Assembly (NCBI GenBank): GCA_964247085.1
Contig: CAXTSX010000002.1
Span: 104,774-168,773 of the forward strand
Direction: 5' to 3'
Source: JAAFHZ01 sp964247085
Lineage (GTDB): Bacteria; Cyanobacteriota; Cyanobacteriia; Cyanobacteriales; Chamaesiphonaceae
Length of the DNA: 64,000 nucleotides
In this document: piece after piece, positions 25,739-35,046 of the stretch
Numbering within the stretch: the first letter of the stretch is position 1
How the letters are laid out: each line of letters begins with the position of its first letter
Notes under the pieces: generated by a model
What the model saw: only the letters and a program-made list of their open reading frames with translations
The model's database searches: none
Told to the model about the DNA's origin: nothing
Program-made: the position numbers and the translations under genes

Positions 25739-27082
25739 CTACTCGCCGGTAATCGATAGCCCCTCTACCCACACCATTGGACACAAGCCGCCAGAAGTCA
25801 GCTCGGCCTCTGACTCCACATAGACAATCTGCTGGAGCAGCGTCAAAAAGTCCCCCGCCACCGTTGCTGCATCAATACTGACTTTCTCTCCCTTATTGAC
25901 CAACCAACCATCAAAAGGCAATGAGAAAGAACCTTGGAGAGACTGCACGCCAGCATGTAAAGCCTGTAAATCATCAATCAAGATGACATTTTCTGCTTCT
26001 GCTAGGCTGTAAGTCGTGGCTGCTGGTTCGCCGCTGGCATAGACATGATAAAAATGCGGTGAAACAGTAATCTTAGAACCCATATTGGCATGACCGGTCA
26101 AAGATGTGCCTAGTCGTTGTGCCGTACCCGCACTGTGGATAAAACTACTGATCACGCCCTTGTCTAATAGTGTCACCCGCCGGGTGGGGGTGCCTTCTCC
26201 ATCAAAGGTATCGGCTCCAATATTTTCGGGATGCAGGGCATCATCAGCGATCGACAATAATGGCGAGGCGATCGATTGGCCTAAGGATTCTGGAGTGGAA
26301 AGGCTTTGTTTGTCTAAAATGCTTTGGGCATTAAAAATATTAGAAAAAGCTCTCAACAAGTCGAGAAAAGCTTCTGGCGAAAAGGCTACCAAATATTTAC
26401 CGGTGGGTATTTGCTGATAATTGAGGTGGCTAATAGTCTTGGCGGCTGCTTCAGCCACACAGTCGGCAGTCTTGAGCTTTTGGAAACTGTCGCTCATCTC
26501 AAAAGCGCCAGCACTGCGCGGCTTTTTGCCTTCTTGTTCAGTCTTGGTATAAAGGTAAATTGTAGATAGAGAGCGAGTTTCGTGGCGATTTGCTCCCTGG
26601 CTATTTAGATAAAAATGCTCAACCTGACGCTGGCTGAGGCCATTGTAAGGGACGCTTTCGATCGCTTCATGAGCCGCCAGTAATTCTTTCTCAGCGGTGA
26701 TTAAACTGGCCACTAGCTCAGGGACCGTTGCTGGCTCGGCTACTTCTAGCTTAACTTCTGCTACTGGGGCTATAGCTTCTGGGCTAAAGTCGGGAGAATG
26801 TTCTTTGATGCCAAAGAAGCTGGCTTCGTGGGCTGTTTTTAAGGCTAATTCTAAACCAATGGGATCTAAATCAGTAGTGCTGGTGGTTCCCACCGTATTT
26901 TCGGCATTCCAGACTCGCACTGTTATGCCAGATCGATTGGAGGCTTTCACTTGTTTCGATGCGCCGCGCTCCACCTGCACACTGGTTTCATCCACCGTGG
27001 AACCATAAATATCAAACTTGTTGATGCCCAGTTTAGAGGCAATAGTTTGGGCGGTGGTGGAGAGGTCGGTGATATTAACCAT
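25739..27082 (-). CDS. TldD/PmbA family protein (TldE type)
   Basis: About 447 residues from the ATG at 27082 (MVNITDLSTTAQTIASKLG). The frame opens from GTG 27133, but that extension is poorly family-like. FDGEGTPTRRVTLLDKGVI is the conserved core of the family. The HExxxH zinc motif of TldD is absent, which fits the TldE/PmbA partner subunit. In E. coli TldD/TldE form a heterodimeric protease that trims unfolded peptides such as microcin precursors. No tldD is in the window; in cyanobacteria the two can be unlinked. Confidence 0.85.
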   Translation of the reverse strand: MVNITDLSTTAQTIASKLGINKFDIYGSTVDETSVQVERGASKQVKASNRSGITVRVWNAENTVGTTSTTDLDPIGLELALKTAHEASFFGIKEHSPDFSPEAIAPVAEVKLEVAEPATVPELVASLITAEKELLAAHEAIESVPYNGLSQRQVEHFYLNSQGANRHETRSLSTIYLYTKTEQEGKKPRSAGAFEMSDSFQKLKTADCVAEAAAKTISHLNYQQIPTGKYLVAFSPEAFLDLLRAFSNIFNAQSILDKQSLSTPESLGQSIASPLLSIADDALHPENIGADTFDGEGTPTRRVTLLDKGVISSFIHSAGTAQRLGTSLTGHANMGSKITVSPHFYHVYASGEPAATTYSLAEAENVILIDDLQALHAGVQSLQGSFSLPFDGWLVNKGEKVSIDAATVAGDFLTLLQQIVYVESEAELTSGGLCPMVWVEGLSITGE

Positions 27083-27150
27083 GTCAATGAAGATCGCTGC
27101 GAGGTAATTACATACCATCTTAACGAGCTGCACCGAGGAAGATCAACGAT

Positions 27151-27324
27151 TTACTTTTTGATTTCTTCTAGCTCACTGAGCCGAAATGTCACCAGTTTAT
27201 CCCAGTTGCCATTTTCAAAGACCACCGCTGCTTTACCATCTGTGACCCTTTGCACAAAACCTTGGAAGTTATAGTAAGTGTCGTTTTTGTTGATTATTTT
27301 GACGACAGAGCCGGGAAGAATCAT
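27151..27324 (-). CDS. ndhS: NAD(P)H-quinone oxidoreductase subunit S (NdhS)
   Basis: 57 residues, read by hand. It begins MILPGSVVKIINKNDTYYNF and contains VQRVTDGKAAVVFENGNWDK then LVTFRLSELE. These blocks match the SH3-like DUF3252 protein NdhS of cyanobacteria and chloroplasts, which forms the ferredoxin-docking site of photosynthetic NDH-1 in cyclic electron flow. Usual length is 60-70, so this is at the short end, without the C-terminal extension. It lies upstream of tldE on the same strand with a 68-bp gap. Assignment rests on remembered family sequence. Confidence 0.8.
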   Translation of the reverse strand: MILPGSVVKIINKNDTYYNFQGFVQRVTDGKAAVVFENGNWDKLVTFRLSELEEIKK

Positions 27325-27427
27325 AAGAAAATACTGTGATGGATGATGTCACTGTACCGCAGTTAACAGAGTGTAATCAATACAAAAGTTGAACTCACAC
27401 CAATAACCCTGGCAAGTTGATTAACGC

Positions 27428-27795
27428 TCAAAAGCCCTTAAGTTTTGCCAGAATGGGAGGAATCTCATTCAGTTCATTAATGATGGCATCAGCTTCTTGC
27501 ACTTCTTCCCAAAATAAATTACGCTTCCAAATGGTCTTCATCATTGCGCCTTTTGCCCCCATAATATCGGCTTCAGGATCATCGGGAAATTGTCCTCTAA
27601 TTCTCTGTAGGTGATTGACCTGGTCTACATCCGTTAGCCAATACTTGCCGATAGGTTTAATGACTGGAAGTGCTGCACAAACTTGACTGGTCGAATCAGA
27701 TGCTTGTTGTCATACTTACGAGTGAAGGTAATGGCCGTAGTCGGCAGGCTGTCGCGAATAATTACTGGTTTGACTGAGCATAAATTAATCATCAT
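27428..27795 (-). pseudogene. Frameshifted conserved gene of unknown function
   Basis: From ATG 27795 one frame reads MMINLCSVKPVIIRDSLPTT then AITFTRKYDNKH. A second frame, offset by one base, is open over 27428-27709 and reads ASDSTSQVCAALPVIKPIGK, YWLTDVDQVNHLQRIRGQFP, then DDPEADIMGAKGAMMKTIWK to ILAKLKGF. Both halves look coding and the second has no start of its own. A single-base loss near 27700-27710 would join them into a protein of about 120 residues. It could be a true pseudogene or a sequence error. I recognise no family. Confidence 0.5.
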
Positions 27796-28002
27796 GAGGT
27801 TTTCCCTTAAGTAAACTTTGCTGCGAACTCCGTGGCAATATTGACGAGAGAACACGAATTTTCCTGGTTAATCTCTTAAGATTGCCACTAAATAATGAAT
27901 TTTTTATGAACTTTTGACTTAATGACACAAGATTTTTGCTAATCACCACACTTTATACTGGTTTAGCCTATAATTCAGGGTTGTCGTTAATCAACACATC
28001 TC

Positions 28003-29046
28003 ATGCTGCTACCGCACCATCGCCTTGCTGTTTTACTTCACGATGGTATTAAAGGAAATCAAGGCAAGACGGGGTTGACAGTCCTCCGTTATAGTCCTAA
28101 CCCGGTGGTGGTGGTGATTGATCGAGAGGCCGTTGGCGAATCGGTGGTCAAGAATACGGGCATTCAGCGGGAAGTGCCGATCGTCGGTGATATTACGGCA
28201 GCTTTAGCCTACCAACCGGATGCCTTGGTGATTGGCATTGCGCCTTCTGGGGGCCTCATTCCCGATGATTGGTGGCCAGAGTTGCAAGCTGCGGTGAGCA
28301 GTGGCCTTTCGATCATTAATGGTTTGCATACCAAGTTGCATGGCCATCCCCAATTACCAACACTTCGACCTGGCCAATGGATTTGGGATGTGCGCCAGCC
28401 GCCAAGTACCATCCGGATTGGTAGTGGCGCCGCCCGCGATTTATCCTGTCAGCGGGTTTTGATGGTAGGTACAGATATGGCGATCGGCAAAATGTCGGCG
28501 GGTTTAGAACTCCAAAAATCTGCTGTGGCTCAGGGCATTAAGTCTAAGTTTGTGGCTACCGGCCAAGCCGGATTAATGATTTCTGGCTCCGGTGTGGCCT
28601 TGGATGCGATCAAGGTTGATCATGCGGCTGGATCGATCGAACAGACCGTTCTGGATCATAGTCCTGGTCAAGATTTATTGATTATAGAAGGACAGGGTTC
28701 TATTCTCCATCCTGGTTCCACCGCGACATTGCCATTGCTGCGCGGCAGTCAGCCCACTCAGCTGATTTTGGTACATAAAGCTGGTCAAACCACCGTGCGG
28801 AACTGTCCCCAAGTGCATATTCCACCACTAGCCGCTGTTGTACAGCTCTATGAACAGCTAGCTAATGCTGCTGGTGCTTTTCCCCACGCCCCAGTAGTCG
28901 CCATTGCCATTAACGGTGTAAACCTGAATGATCAAGAATTGCGGGTATATCTCCATCAAGTCACCCAAGAAACCGGCTTACCCTGTACAGATGCAGTGCG
29001 GTTTGGTGCCGAACCACTGTTAGCAGCAATTTTAGCCCAGAAATAA
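28003..29046 (+). CDS. DUF1611 family P-loop protein, DgcN-like (possible D-glutamate N-acetyltransferase)
   Basis: 347 residues. An N-terminal Rossmann-like part (PVVVVIDREAVGESVV to PDALVIGIAPSGG) is followed by a P-loop (MVGTDMAIGKMSAGLEL) and LLIIEGQGSILHPGSTATLPLLRG, the DUF1611 signature. Members include DgcN, a D-glutamate N-acetyltransferase that works with the epimerase DgcA. No dgcA-like gene is next to it here, so the substrate is an inference. TATAAT at 27969-27974 is a likely -10, with no clear -35. Confidence 0.8.
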   Translation: MLLPHHRLAVLLHDGIKGNQGKTGLTVLRYSPNPVVVVIDREAVGESVVKNTGIQREVPIVGDITAALAYQPDALVIGIAPSGGLIPDDWWPELQAAVSSGLSIINGLHTKLHGHPQLPTLRPGQWIWDVRQPPSTIRIGSGAARDLSCQRVLMVGTDMAIGKMSAGLELQKSAVAQGIKSKFVATGQAGLMISGSGVALDAIKVDHAAGSIEQTVLDHSPGQDLLIIEGQGSILHPGSTATLPLLRGSQPTQLILVHKAGQTTVRNCPQVHIPPLAAVVQLYEQLANAAGAFPHAPVVAIAINGVNLNDQELRVYLHQVTQETGLPCTDAVRFGAEPLLAAILAQK

Positions 29047-29063
29047 AGTTGTCTAGAACGAGT

Positions 29064-31034
29064 CTATGGTAATGGAAAAGAAACTGTCGCTGACTGTCCA
29101 ATTAAGAAATTTTGGGCCGTGGTAAAACCGACTTCTACTTTCTGCTTACCCTGGTCGGGTAATGGTGTAATAGAGACAATCTCACCAGTGAATTTTTGAC
29201 CGTTGTTGACTTGGACGATCGATTTCGAACCCACTTGGAGTTTGGGAGGTAATGTTGATTCTACTTCGGTAGCAACTTTCAGGCTGCGGGCGATGCCCAT
29301 CAGCTTGTTGCTAGTGAAAATCTTAGTACCATCTTGAACAATAAGATCTACTATGTGCCCGGACTTGTTGGCAATAACATCTACCGATAATGGCTGGACA
29401 CTAGCGATCGTACTCACTTGCGGGTTGGGATCTGTACTACTCTGCTTTTCTAAAGATTGTAAGCTATTGGTTAATTGCTTGTAGCTGAGTTGTTCTTGAC
29501 GCAGCTGTTCTTGGGACTTTCTCAAGTTATCTTCTTGGCTCAGCTGTTCTTGAACATTAAAACCGGGGGATGCCGCAGAAGGAATATCTGTCGGTATGGC
29601 CTTAGTTTCCTGAAAAGCGAGTTGAGCATTTTCATAGTTCGATCGAGAATATTCCATTTCCACCCGAGCACTTTCCACCTCAGCCAGCAATTGCTCAGTT
29701 CGTTCATTCCCAGCACCACGCTGCGCTGTTGCATTCATCTGTTTCCGTTGATAGATAATCTGTTGGCGTTTATAGTTGGCTTTTGCCGTTTGAACCATTT
29801 CTTCTTGCTGCTTAATCAAGGCCGTCTGATTGGGTGGCTGTTGAATACGGGCACCGTTAGAAATGCTCGATCGCAACAAGGCAATACTTTTTTTATTACT
29901 ATTAATTTCTTGCTGTAAGTTATCAATTCGTTGTTGGGAAAGTTTTTGTTGCTGCGCCAGTATTTGTTGCTTTTTCAATAAATCTTGCTGCTGAACTGTC
30001 GAAATTGATGGCTTGGGAGATGCTTCCGGACGAGCTACTTCAGCATCTGCACTACGTATTGCCAATAAAGATTCGCCAATCTTCACTTGCTGACCAACTT
30101 TCACTTTAAGATTCTGAATCAAACCTGAAGTGGTGGCATTGATTGGTACCACTTGAGCGGGCTCAATTTTGCCAGTGAAAAACAGCGTAGACAAGGGCGA
30201 TGGCTGCTCTGTTTGCGGAGGTTTTTGAGATTTTTCGGCTGCAATAGTGGCTGGTGGCAATACCTTCGTCAGGTATTGACGGAGCGAATACAGGCCGCCA
30301 CCCAAGCCTAGTAGAGCAATTACGATGACTGGTTTTTTCCACCAGCGCGCCGATCGGCTACCAGAACTGATCGAAACACTGATGGGCACCACATCTATCA
30401 ACATCTCTGAGGCCTGAAGCTCCTCAAAATCAGAGGGGTTTTCCAGAGGGGTTTCGGGCTGTTTATGGACAGCTGTAAGTGTTAATCCGCCTAAATCTGT
30501 GACCTGGTTTGCTTTCACATCTGTGCCCAAACCAGTAGAATCATCGATAAATAAGTCTGAAAAAAGATCGGTTGGTCTATCGGAAAACAACTCCGTGGGT
30601 GAGTCTTCTTCGAGATTTCCCGAGAGTTCATCTTCCAATGGGTTGGTCGGAGTAATGGGGGGATTTCCTTGGTAGACGTAGCGCACAGTGCGTTGAATTT
30701 CTTCAGCTGATGCTCCTTTAATCAAATAGCCTCTGGCTCCGGCCTGCATTGACCGCACTACATATTCACTATTGTTATGACTACTAACAATTAACACCTT
30801 TACTTTTTCGCCCAGTTCTCCTTGGGCGATCATCTTGGTGGCTGCTGCGCCATCCAGGCCGGGCATCTCCATATCCATCAGTACCACATCCGGTTGCAGC
30901 TGCTGGACTAGTTCGATCGCTCTCGATCCACTGTCAGCCATACCCACAACGTCAAAATCGGCAGCTAATTCCAGAATCGATTTGAGCGTTTCTCTCACAC
31001 TCTTTTGATTGTCTACTAGTAGAACGCGAATCAT
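29064..31034 (-). CDS. Response-regulator receiver domain fused to a membrane-fusion (HlyD-type) protein
   Basis: 656 residues from the ATG at 31034; CAGGGAG 7 nt upstream fixes this start over an upstream GTG/ATG frame extension. Residues 1-125 are a receiver domain of the NarL type: acidic pocket near D8, phosphoacceptor D54 in LMDMEMPGLDG, and K106 in GYLIKG. A low-complexity acidic linker follows (about 130-225). One membrane helix lies at about 234-252 (KKPVIVIALLGLGGGLY). Then a lipoyl-type half-motif (TTSGLIQNLKVKVGQQVKIG), a Gln/Lys-rich coiled coil (about 350-500) and the returning lipoyl and beta domains follow. Topology puts the receiver in the cytoplasm and the adaptor outside. 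There is no LuxR DNA-binding domain. The ABC exporter divergent from it is a candidate partner. Confidence 0.85.
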   Translation of the reverse strand: MIRVLLVDNQKSVRETLKSILELAADFDVVGMADSGSRAIELVQQLQPDVVLMDMEMPGLDGAAATKMIAQGELGEKVKVLIVSSHNNSEYVVRSMQAGARGYLIKGASAEEIQRTVRYVYQGNPPITPTNPLEDELSGNLEEDSPTELFSDRPTDLFSDLFIDDSTGLGTDVKANQVTDLGGLTLTAVHKQPETPLENPSDFEELQASEMLIDVVPISVSISSGSRSARWWKKPVIVIALLGLGGGLYSLRQYLTKVLPPATIAAEKSQKPPQTEQPSPLSTLFFTGKIEPAQVVPINATTSGLIQNLKVKVGQQVKIGESLLAIRSADAEVARPEASPKPSISTVQQQDLLKKQQILAQQQKLSQQRIDNLQQEINSNKKSIALLRSSISNGARIQQPPNQTALIKQQEEMVQTAKANYKRQQIIYQRKQMNATAQRGAGNERTEQLLAEVESARVEMEYSRSNYENAQLAFQETKAIPTDIPSAASPGFNVQEQLSQEDNLRKSQEQLRQEQLSYKQLTNSLQSLEKQSSTDPNPQVSTIASVQPLSVDVIANKSGHIVDLIVQDGTKIFTSNKLMGIARSLKVATEVESTLPPKLQVGSKSIVQVNNGQKFTGEIVSITPLPDQGKQKVEVGFTTAQNFLIGQSATVSFPLP

Positions 31035-31152
31035 TAACGCTCCCTGAAGTTGGCCTTCGCTGGCGGATACATGGGTCAAGATAGTGCTTGGCACGGGAAT
31101 CACCTTATTTTAGCTTGCGGCACAACGTCTCTAGCACTTCAGTTCGCAATGC

Positions 31153-31181
31153 TTGACAAATACAGCTGGTTGACGGATAAA
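31153..31181 (+). promoter_or_regulatory. Putative promoter of the ABC exporter gene
   Basis: TTGACA (31153-31158) is a perfect -35. After a 17-bp spacer, GATAAA (31176-31181) is an acceptable -10. It lies in the 287-bp divergent region 31035-31321 and would give a leader of about 135 nt. Confidence 0.4.
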
Positions 31182-31321
31182 TTTTTGAGTCAGATCGCTG
31201 AAATTCATGTTTTGGATTAGTATTTCTCCGTAAAAGCACATCAAAGAAGTGATTGCCAGCCATCGCCGGACAGCAATGGGGAAAAAGTTTATGATTTGAG
31301 GTGGGTTCCTTACATTTTTAT

Positions 31322-33160
31322 ATGTCTTTCACCTCGGCAAATACTGCTCAGTCCGATATTAATCGACCAAGAGAGACAGACTGGCGGCTGTTTTTACGCC
31401 TGATTCCCTACGCCCGGCGCAGCGGGTCGTTACTATTCTTTTCACTGCTAATTATGGTGCCCTTGGCGGTATCTAACGCTGTCCAACCTTTGCTCATTGG
31501 TCAGGTGATTTCCCGGATTCGGCAAGAGACTACTTGGCCGTTTATCAGTGCGATGGCTTTGCCCAATGCCCTCAATACTCTGACGCTCATTCTGATGGTT
31601 ACGGTGATGATCCGGCTGGTCTTGTCGGCAGTCCAAGGCTATACGGTGCAGCGGATTGGTCAGCAAATTACCGCTGATATTCGTCAGGATTTATTCGATC
31701 ATGTGACTTCTTTGGGGGTGCGTTTTTTTGATAATACGCCGGTGGGCAAGCTGATTACCCGGCTTATTAATGATGTAGAAGCCTTGGGGGATGTGTTTAC
31801 GACAGGGGCGATCGGCATTGTCAGCGATTTGTTTTCGTTGGTGATTTTGGCCGTGACCATGTTTTTTACTCAATGGCAACTGGCAGCGGCTCTGACAGTG
31901 ATGTTGGTGCCAGTCAGTGCCTTGATTGTGTATTTTCAGTATCAATACCGTAAGGCTAACTACCGAGCGCGGGAAGAGTTATCGACGATGAATGCCACCC
32001 TCCAAGAAAATGTGACGGGAATAAATGTGGTACAGCTGTTTCGTCGCCAACAATATAACGCTGAGCAGTTTCGATCGATCAATCAAAGATATGTAATTGA
32101 AGTAGACAAAACCAATTTCCATGACTCGGCTATTTCGGCCACCTTAGAGTGGATTTCGTTGGTGGCGATCGCCGTCGTGCTGTGGCTAGGTGCCGACATG
32201 ATTGTGGGCAAACGGGTGGATATTGGTACCCTGTCGGCCTTTATCATTTTTGCCCAGAGGCTATTTGAGCCCCTGCGCCAGTTTGGCGAAAAATTCACGG
32301 CTATTCAGTCTGGGTTTACGGCGGTGGAACGAGTCAGTGATATTTTGCGAGAGCCGATCGAGATTAAAGACAATCAAGATCTTACTGCCTTGAAACTAGC
32401 GTCGCAGTTTGCCCACCCCGATCAAGGCAGTCGTGGCGAAATCCAGTTCGAGCATGTCTGGTTTGCCTACAAAGATGATGATTACGTTATTCAAGATTTG
32501 GATTTTACGATTCGTCCCGGTGAAAAGATCGCTCTGGTCGGTCCTACCGGTGCTGGGAAAAGTACGGTTGTCAGGTTGCTTTGTCGGCTCTATGAGCCCA
32601 CTAGAGGCCGAATATTAATTGATGGCGTGGATATTCGGAATCTGCCACAGCAACAGCTGCGCCGCTTTTTGGGGGTAATTCTACAAGATGGTTTTCTGTT
32701 TGCCGGGGATGTCAAAAGCAATATCACCTTAGGGGGAAATTACTCGATCGAGGATGTTAAAAAAGCCGCCCAAATCACCAATATCGATCGACTCTTAGAA
32801 GGCTTGCCCCAAGGTTATAACACCCAGTTACGCGAGCGCGGCACGAATCTTTCGGGTGGCCAAAAACAGTTGCTAGCCTTTGCCCGCGCCGCTATTCGCA
32901 ACCCCAAGGTTTTGGTACTCGATGAAGCCACTGCCAACTTAGATGTGGGTACGGAAGCCTTAATTCAAGACGCTCTCAACAAGCTATTGATCGATCGCAC
33001 GGCGATTATTATTGCCCACCGTCTCTCGACGATTCGCTATGTCGATCGGATCTTTGTTTTGAAACAAGGATCACTCGCCGAGTCAGGCAGTCATGAGGAA
33101 CTCATCCAAGTTGGGGGACTCTATGCCAGCTTGCATCAACTCCAAATGCTAGGGAGCTAA
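31322..33160 (+). CDS. ABC exporter, fused membrane and ATPase domains
   Basis: About 612 residues from ATG 31322; a GTG at 31301 is an alternative start. The N-terminal half has six membrane segments (ABC type 1: LLFFSLLIMVPLAVSNAVQ onward). The nucleotide-binding domain has Walker A GPTGAGKST, signature LSGGQKQ, Walker B VLVLDEATANLD and the H-loop in AIIIAHRLST. All are intact, so it should work as a homodimer or with a second half. Close to MdlB/MsbA-type exporters of lipids, peptides or drugs; the substrate is unknown. It overlaps nothing and is followed after 2 nt by the CobW gene. Confidence 0.92.
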   Translation: MSFTSANTAQSDINRPRETDWRLFLRLIPYARRSGSLLFFSLLIMVPLAVSNAVQPLLIGQVISRIRQETTWPFISAMALPNALNTLTLILMVTVMIRLVLSAVQGYTVQRIGQQITADIRQDLFDHVTSLGVRFFDNTPVGKLITRLINDVEALGDVFTTGAIGIVSDLFSLVILAVTMFFTQWQLAAALTVMLVPVSALIVYFQYQYRKANYRAREELSTMNATLQENVTGINVVQLFRRQQYNAEQFRSINQRYVIEVDKTNFHDSAISATLEWISLVAIAVVLWLGADMIVGKRVDIGTLSAFIIFAQRLFEPLRQFGEKFTAIQSGFTAVERVSDILREPIEIKDNQDLTALKLASQFAHPDQGSRGEIQFEHVWFAYKDDDYVIQDLDFTIRPGEKIALVGPTGAGKSTVVRLLCRLYEPTRGRILIDGVDIRNLPQQQLRRFLGVILQDGFLFAGDVKSNITLGGNYSIEDVKKAAQITNIDRLLEGLPQGYNTQLRERGTNLSGGQKQLLAFARAAIRNPKVLVLDEATANLDVGTEALIQDALNKLLIDRTAIIIAHRLSTIRYVDRIFVLKQGSLAESGSHEELIQVGGLYASLHQLQMLGS

Positions 33161-33162
33161 CT

Positions 33163-34140
33163 ATGTCCACCAGGTCGATCGATCCCACCACTATCAAGAT
33201 TCCCAAGCGCGGCATGCCGGTGACTATTGTGACTGGGTTTTTGGGCAGTGGTAAAACCACCCTGCTCAACCATATTTTGACCGGTGAACATGGTCTGAAG
33301 ATTGGGGTGCTGGTCAATGAATTTGGCGAGATTGATATTGACAGCCAACTATTGGAATCGATCGAAGAGGGAATGGTGCAGCTCAGTAATGGCTGTATTT
33401 GTTGCACCATTAACGAAGATTTGGTGGCAGCGGTGTTTAAAATGCTCATCAGCGAGGAAAAGATTGACTATTTAGTGATTGAAACCAGCGGCATTGCTGA
33501 CCCGGTACCGATTATGGCCACTCTGAACAATTCGGATCTGCGGGGGCTAACCCGCCTGGATGCCTTAGTGGGTATAGTGGATGCTGTAAATTTTGATGCT
33601 GAATATTACAAAAGTGATGCTATCCGGAATCAGCTAATTTATAGTGATATTTTGCTGATCAACAAAATAGATTTAGTCGATCGATCGCAGCTCCGCAGGG
33701 TGCAAGCGAAATTAGCGACCTTGAAAAATGATGCCATACTTCTAGAAACTCAGCGCTGTCAGGTGCCCTTAGCTTTACTCTTGGATGTGCAGCTGGCTAG
33801 TCTGGATAGTAGCAATATAGTGGATGATCATCATCAGCACAACGATCATTTAGTCGCTGACCAGTGGATGTCGATCGCCTTCGAGTTCGATCGACCATTG
33901 CAAATTGCCAAGTTTCAAGAATTCGTGAAAGGTTTAGCTGATAATATTTTTCGCAGTAAAGGGATTTTGTGGTTTCAAGAGAGCGAACAACGTCACGTTT
34001 TTCAGCTCTGTGGTAAACGCTACGACATCAATAGTGACAATTGGCGGGGCGCACCGAAAAACCAAATAGTATTCATCGGCAAAGGCCTAGATGAGCAAGC
34101 TATTGGCCACAGCTTGCAAGATTGTTTGGTCAAAAATTAA
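33163..34140 (+). CDS. CobW/COG0523 family GTPase (metal chaperone type)
   Basis: 325 residues. Walker A TGFLGSGKTT (24-33), the metal-binding GCICC motif (77-81), ETSGIADP and the base-recognition NKID (in LLINKIDLVDR) are all present. A His-rich stretch (DDHHQHNDH at about 222-230) and a CobW C-terminal domain follow. COG0523 proteins hand zinc or cobalt to client enzymes. It follows the ABC exporter by 2 nt, so is probably cotranscribed, though no functional link is obvious. Its last 4 nt overlap the convergent gene. Confidence 0.92.
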   Translation: MSTRSIDPTTIKIPKRGMPVTIVTGFLGSGKTTLLNHILTGEHGLKIGVLVNEFGEIDIDSQLLESIEEGMVQLSNGCICCTINEDLVAAVFKMLISEEKIDYLVIETSGIADPVPIMATLNNSDLRGLTRLDALVGIVDAVNFDAEYYKSDAIRNQLIYSDILLINKIDLVDRSQLRRVQAKLATLKNDAILLETQRCQVPLALLLDVQLASLDSSNIVDDHHQHNDHLVADQWMSIAFEFDRPLQIAKFQEFVKGLADNIFRSKGILWFQESEQRHVFQLCGKRYDINSDNWRGAPKNQIVFIGKGLDEQAIGHSLQDCLVKN

Positions 34141-35018
34141 CAAAGTTCAGTTTTTAGCTTTTGCAGTTCCGGTACAATCCCTAACGGCGCATAACCCCGA
34201 CTAAAAGCTAGCGAACTATCTAACGAAACATCCGCCGGACGCGGTGCAGCCATCGGCACGGTGGCTCGTAAACATGGTTGCAATAAGTCAGCGGGTAATT
34301 GCAAAATGTCGATTAAATACTGTCCAAATTCGTAGCGTGATAAACGTTCTGGCCCCCCTAAATGCCAACAACGGATATCCGAAGCCAGAGCCAACAAAAT
34401 TCCCTGCGCGATCGATTCCCCACTAGCTGGAGTTCTATATTCATCGGTAAAAAGTTGGAGCGTCTCACTCTGGAGCAACTTGGCCACAAATCCTTGCAAG
34501 AAACTGGGCGCATGGGGCGTAGCTCCATACATCAAAGGCAACCGACAAATGATGGTTTGATCGTGACGCGATCGCATGCCCTCTTCGGCCAATACTTTAT
34601 GCTCGCCATAGCGATTCACTGGCGCTACTGGATCAGTTTCGCCATAGTTACCCCGTTGGCCATCAAATACTTGGTCGGTGGAAGTAAAAACACAGGGAAT
34701 ATTTAAATCGGCACAGTGTTCGGCTATGCGCCAAGAGGCTTGCACATTGATTTGCCAAGAAGCCTCCGGCTGGACTTCGCAGGCATTGGGCTGGGAGAGA
34801 GCGGCGGTGTGAATGACGGCATCTGGTTGGATGGTCTGGAACAGCTCGGCCACAGCCACCGCATTGGTTAAATCGATCGGCAATAATTTGGTTTGCGGAA
34901 TATTGGCCAACTTAGAGTGAGTAGTGCCATAGACTTCCCATTCTTTTTGAGCAGCGGCACAGAGATACCAACCTAAAAATCCGGTGGCTCCCGTAATTAA
35001 TATTTTTTTGCGGGTCAT
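34137..35018 (-). CDS. NAD-dependent SDR, dTDP-4-dehydrorhamnose reductase-like (RfbD/RmlD type)
   Basis: 293 residues. ILITGATGFLGWYLC is the Rossmann glycine motif. A catalytic triad is suggested by STDQVFDG (Ser/Thr) and the YGEHK pair (Y...K). The RmlD features SQPNACEVQPEASWQINVQA and FTSTDQVFDGQRGNY are present. It probably reduces a nucleotide-linked keto-sugar. There are no other rhamnose genes beside it, so the exact substrate is open; members of this group in cyanobacteria are often annotated only as SDR oxidoreductases. Confidence 0.8.
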   Translation of the reverse strand: MTRKKILITGATGFLGWYLCAAAQKEWEVYGTTHSKLANIPQTKLLPIDLTNAVAVAELFQTIQPDAVIHTAALSQPNACEVQPEASWQINVQASWRIAEHCADLNIPCVFTSTDQVFDGQRGNYGETDPVAPVNRYGEHKVLAEEGMRSRHDQTIICRLPLMYGATPHAPSFLQGFVAKLLQSETLQLFTDEYRTPASGESIAQGILLALASDIRCWHLGGPERLSRYEFGQYLIDILQLPADLLQPCLRATVPMAAPRPADVSLDSSLAFSRGYAPLGIVPELQKLKTELC

Positions 35019-35046
35019 AGTTGAGAATATTGGCTAGCAAAAATAT

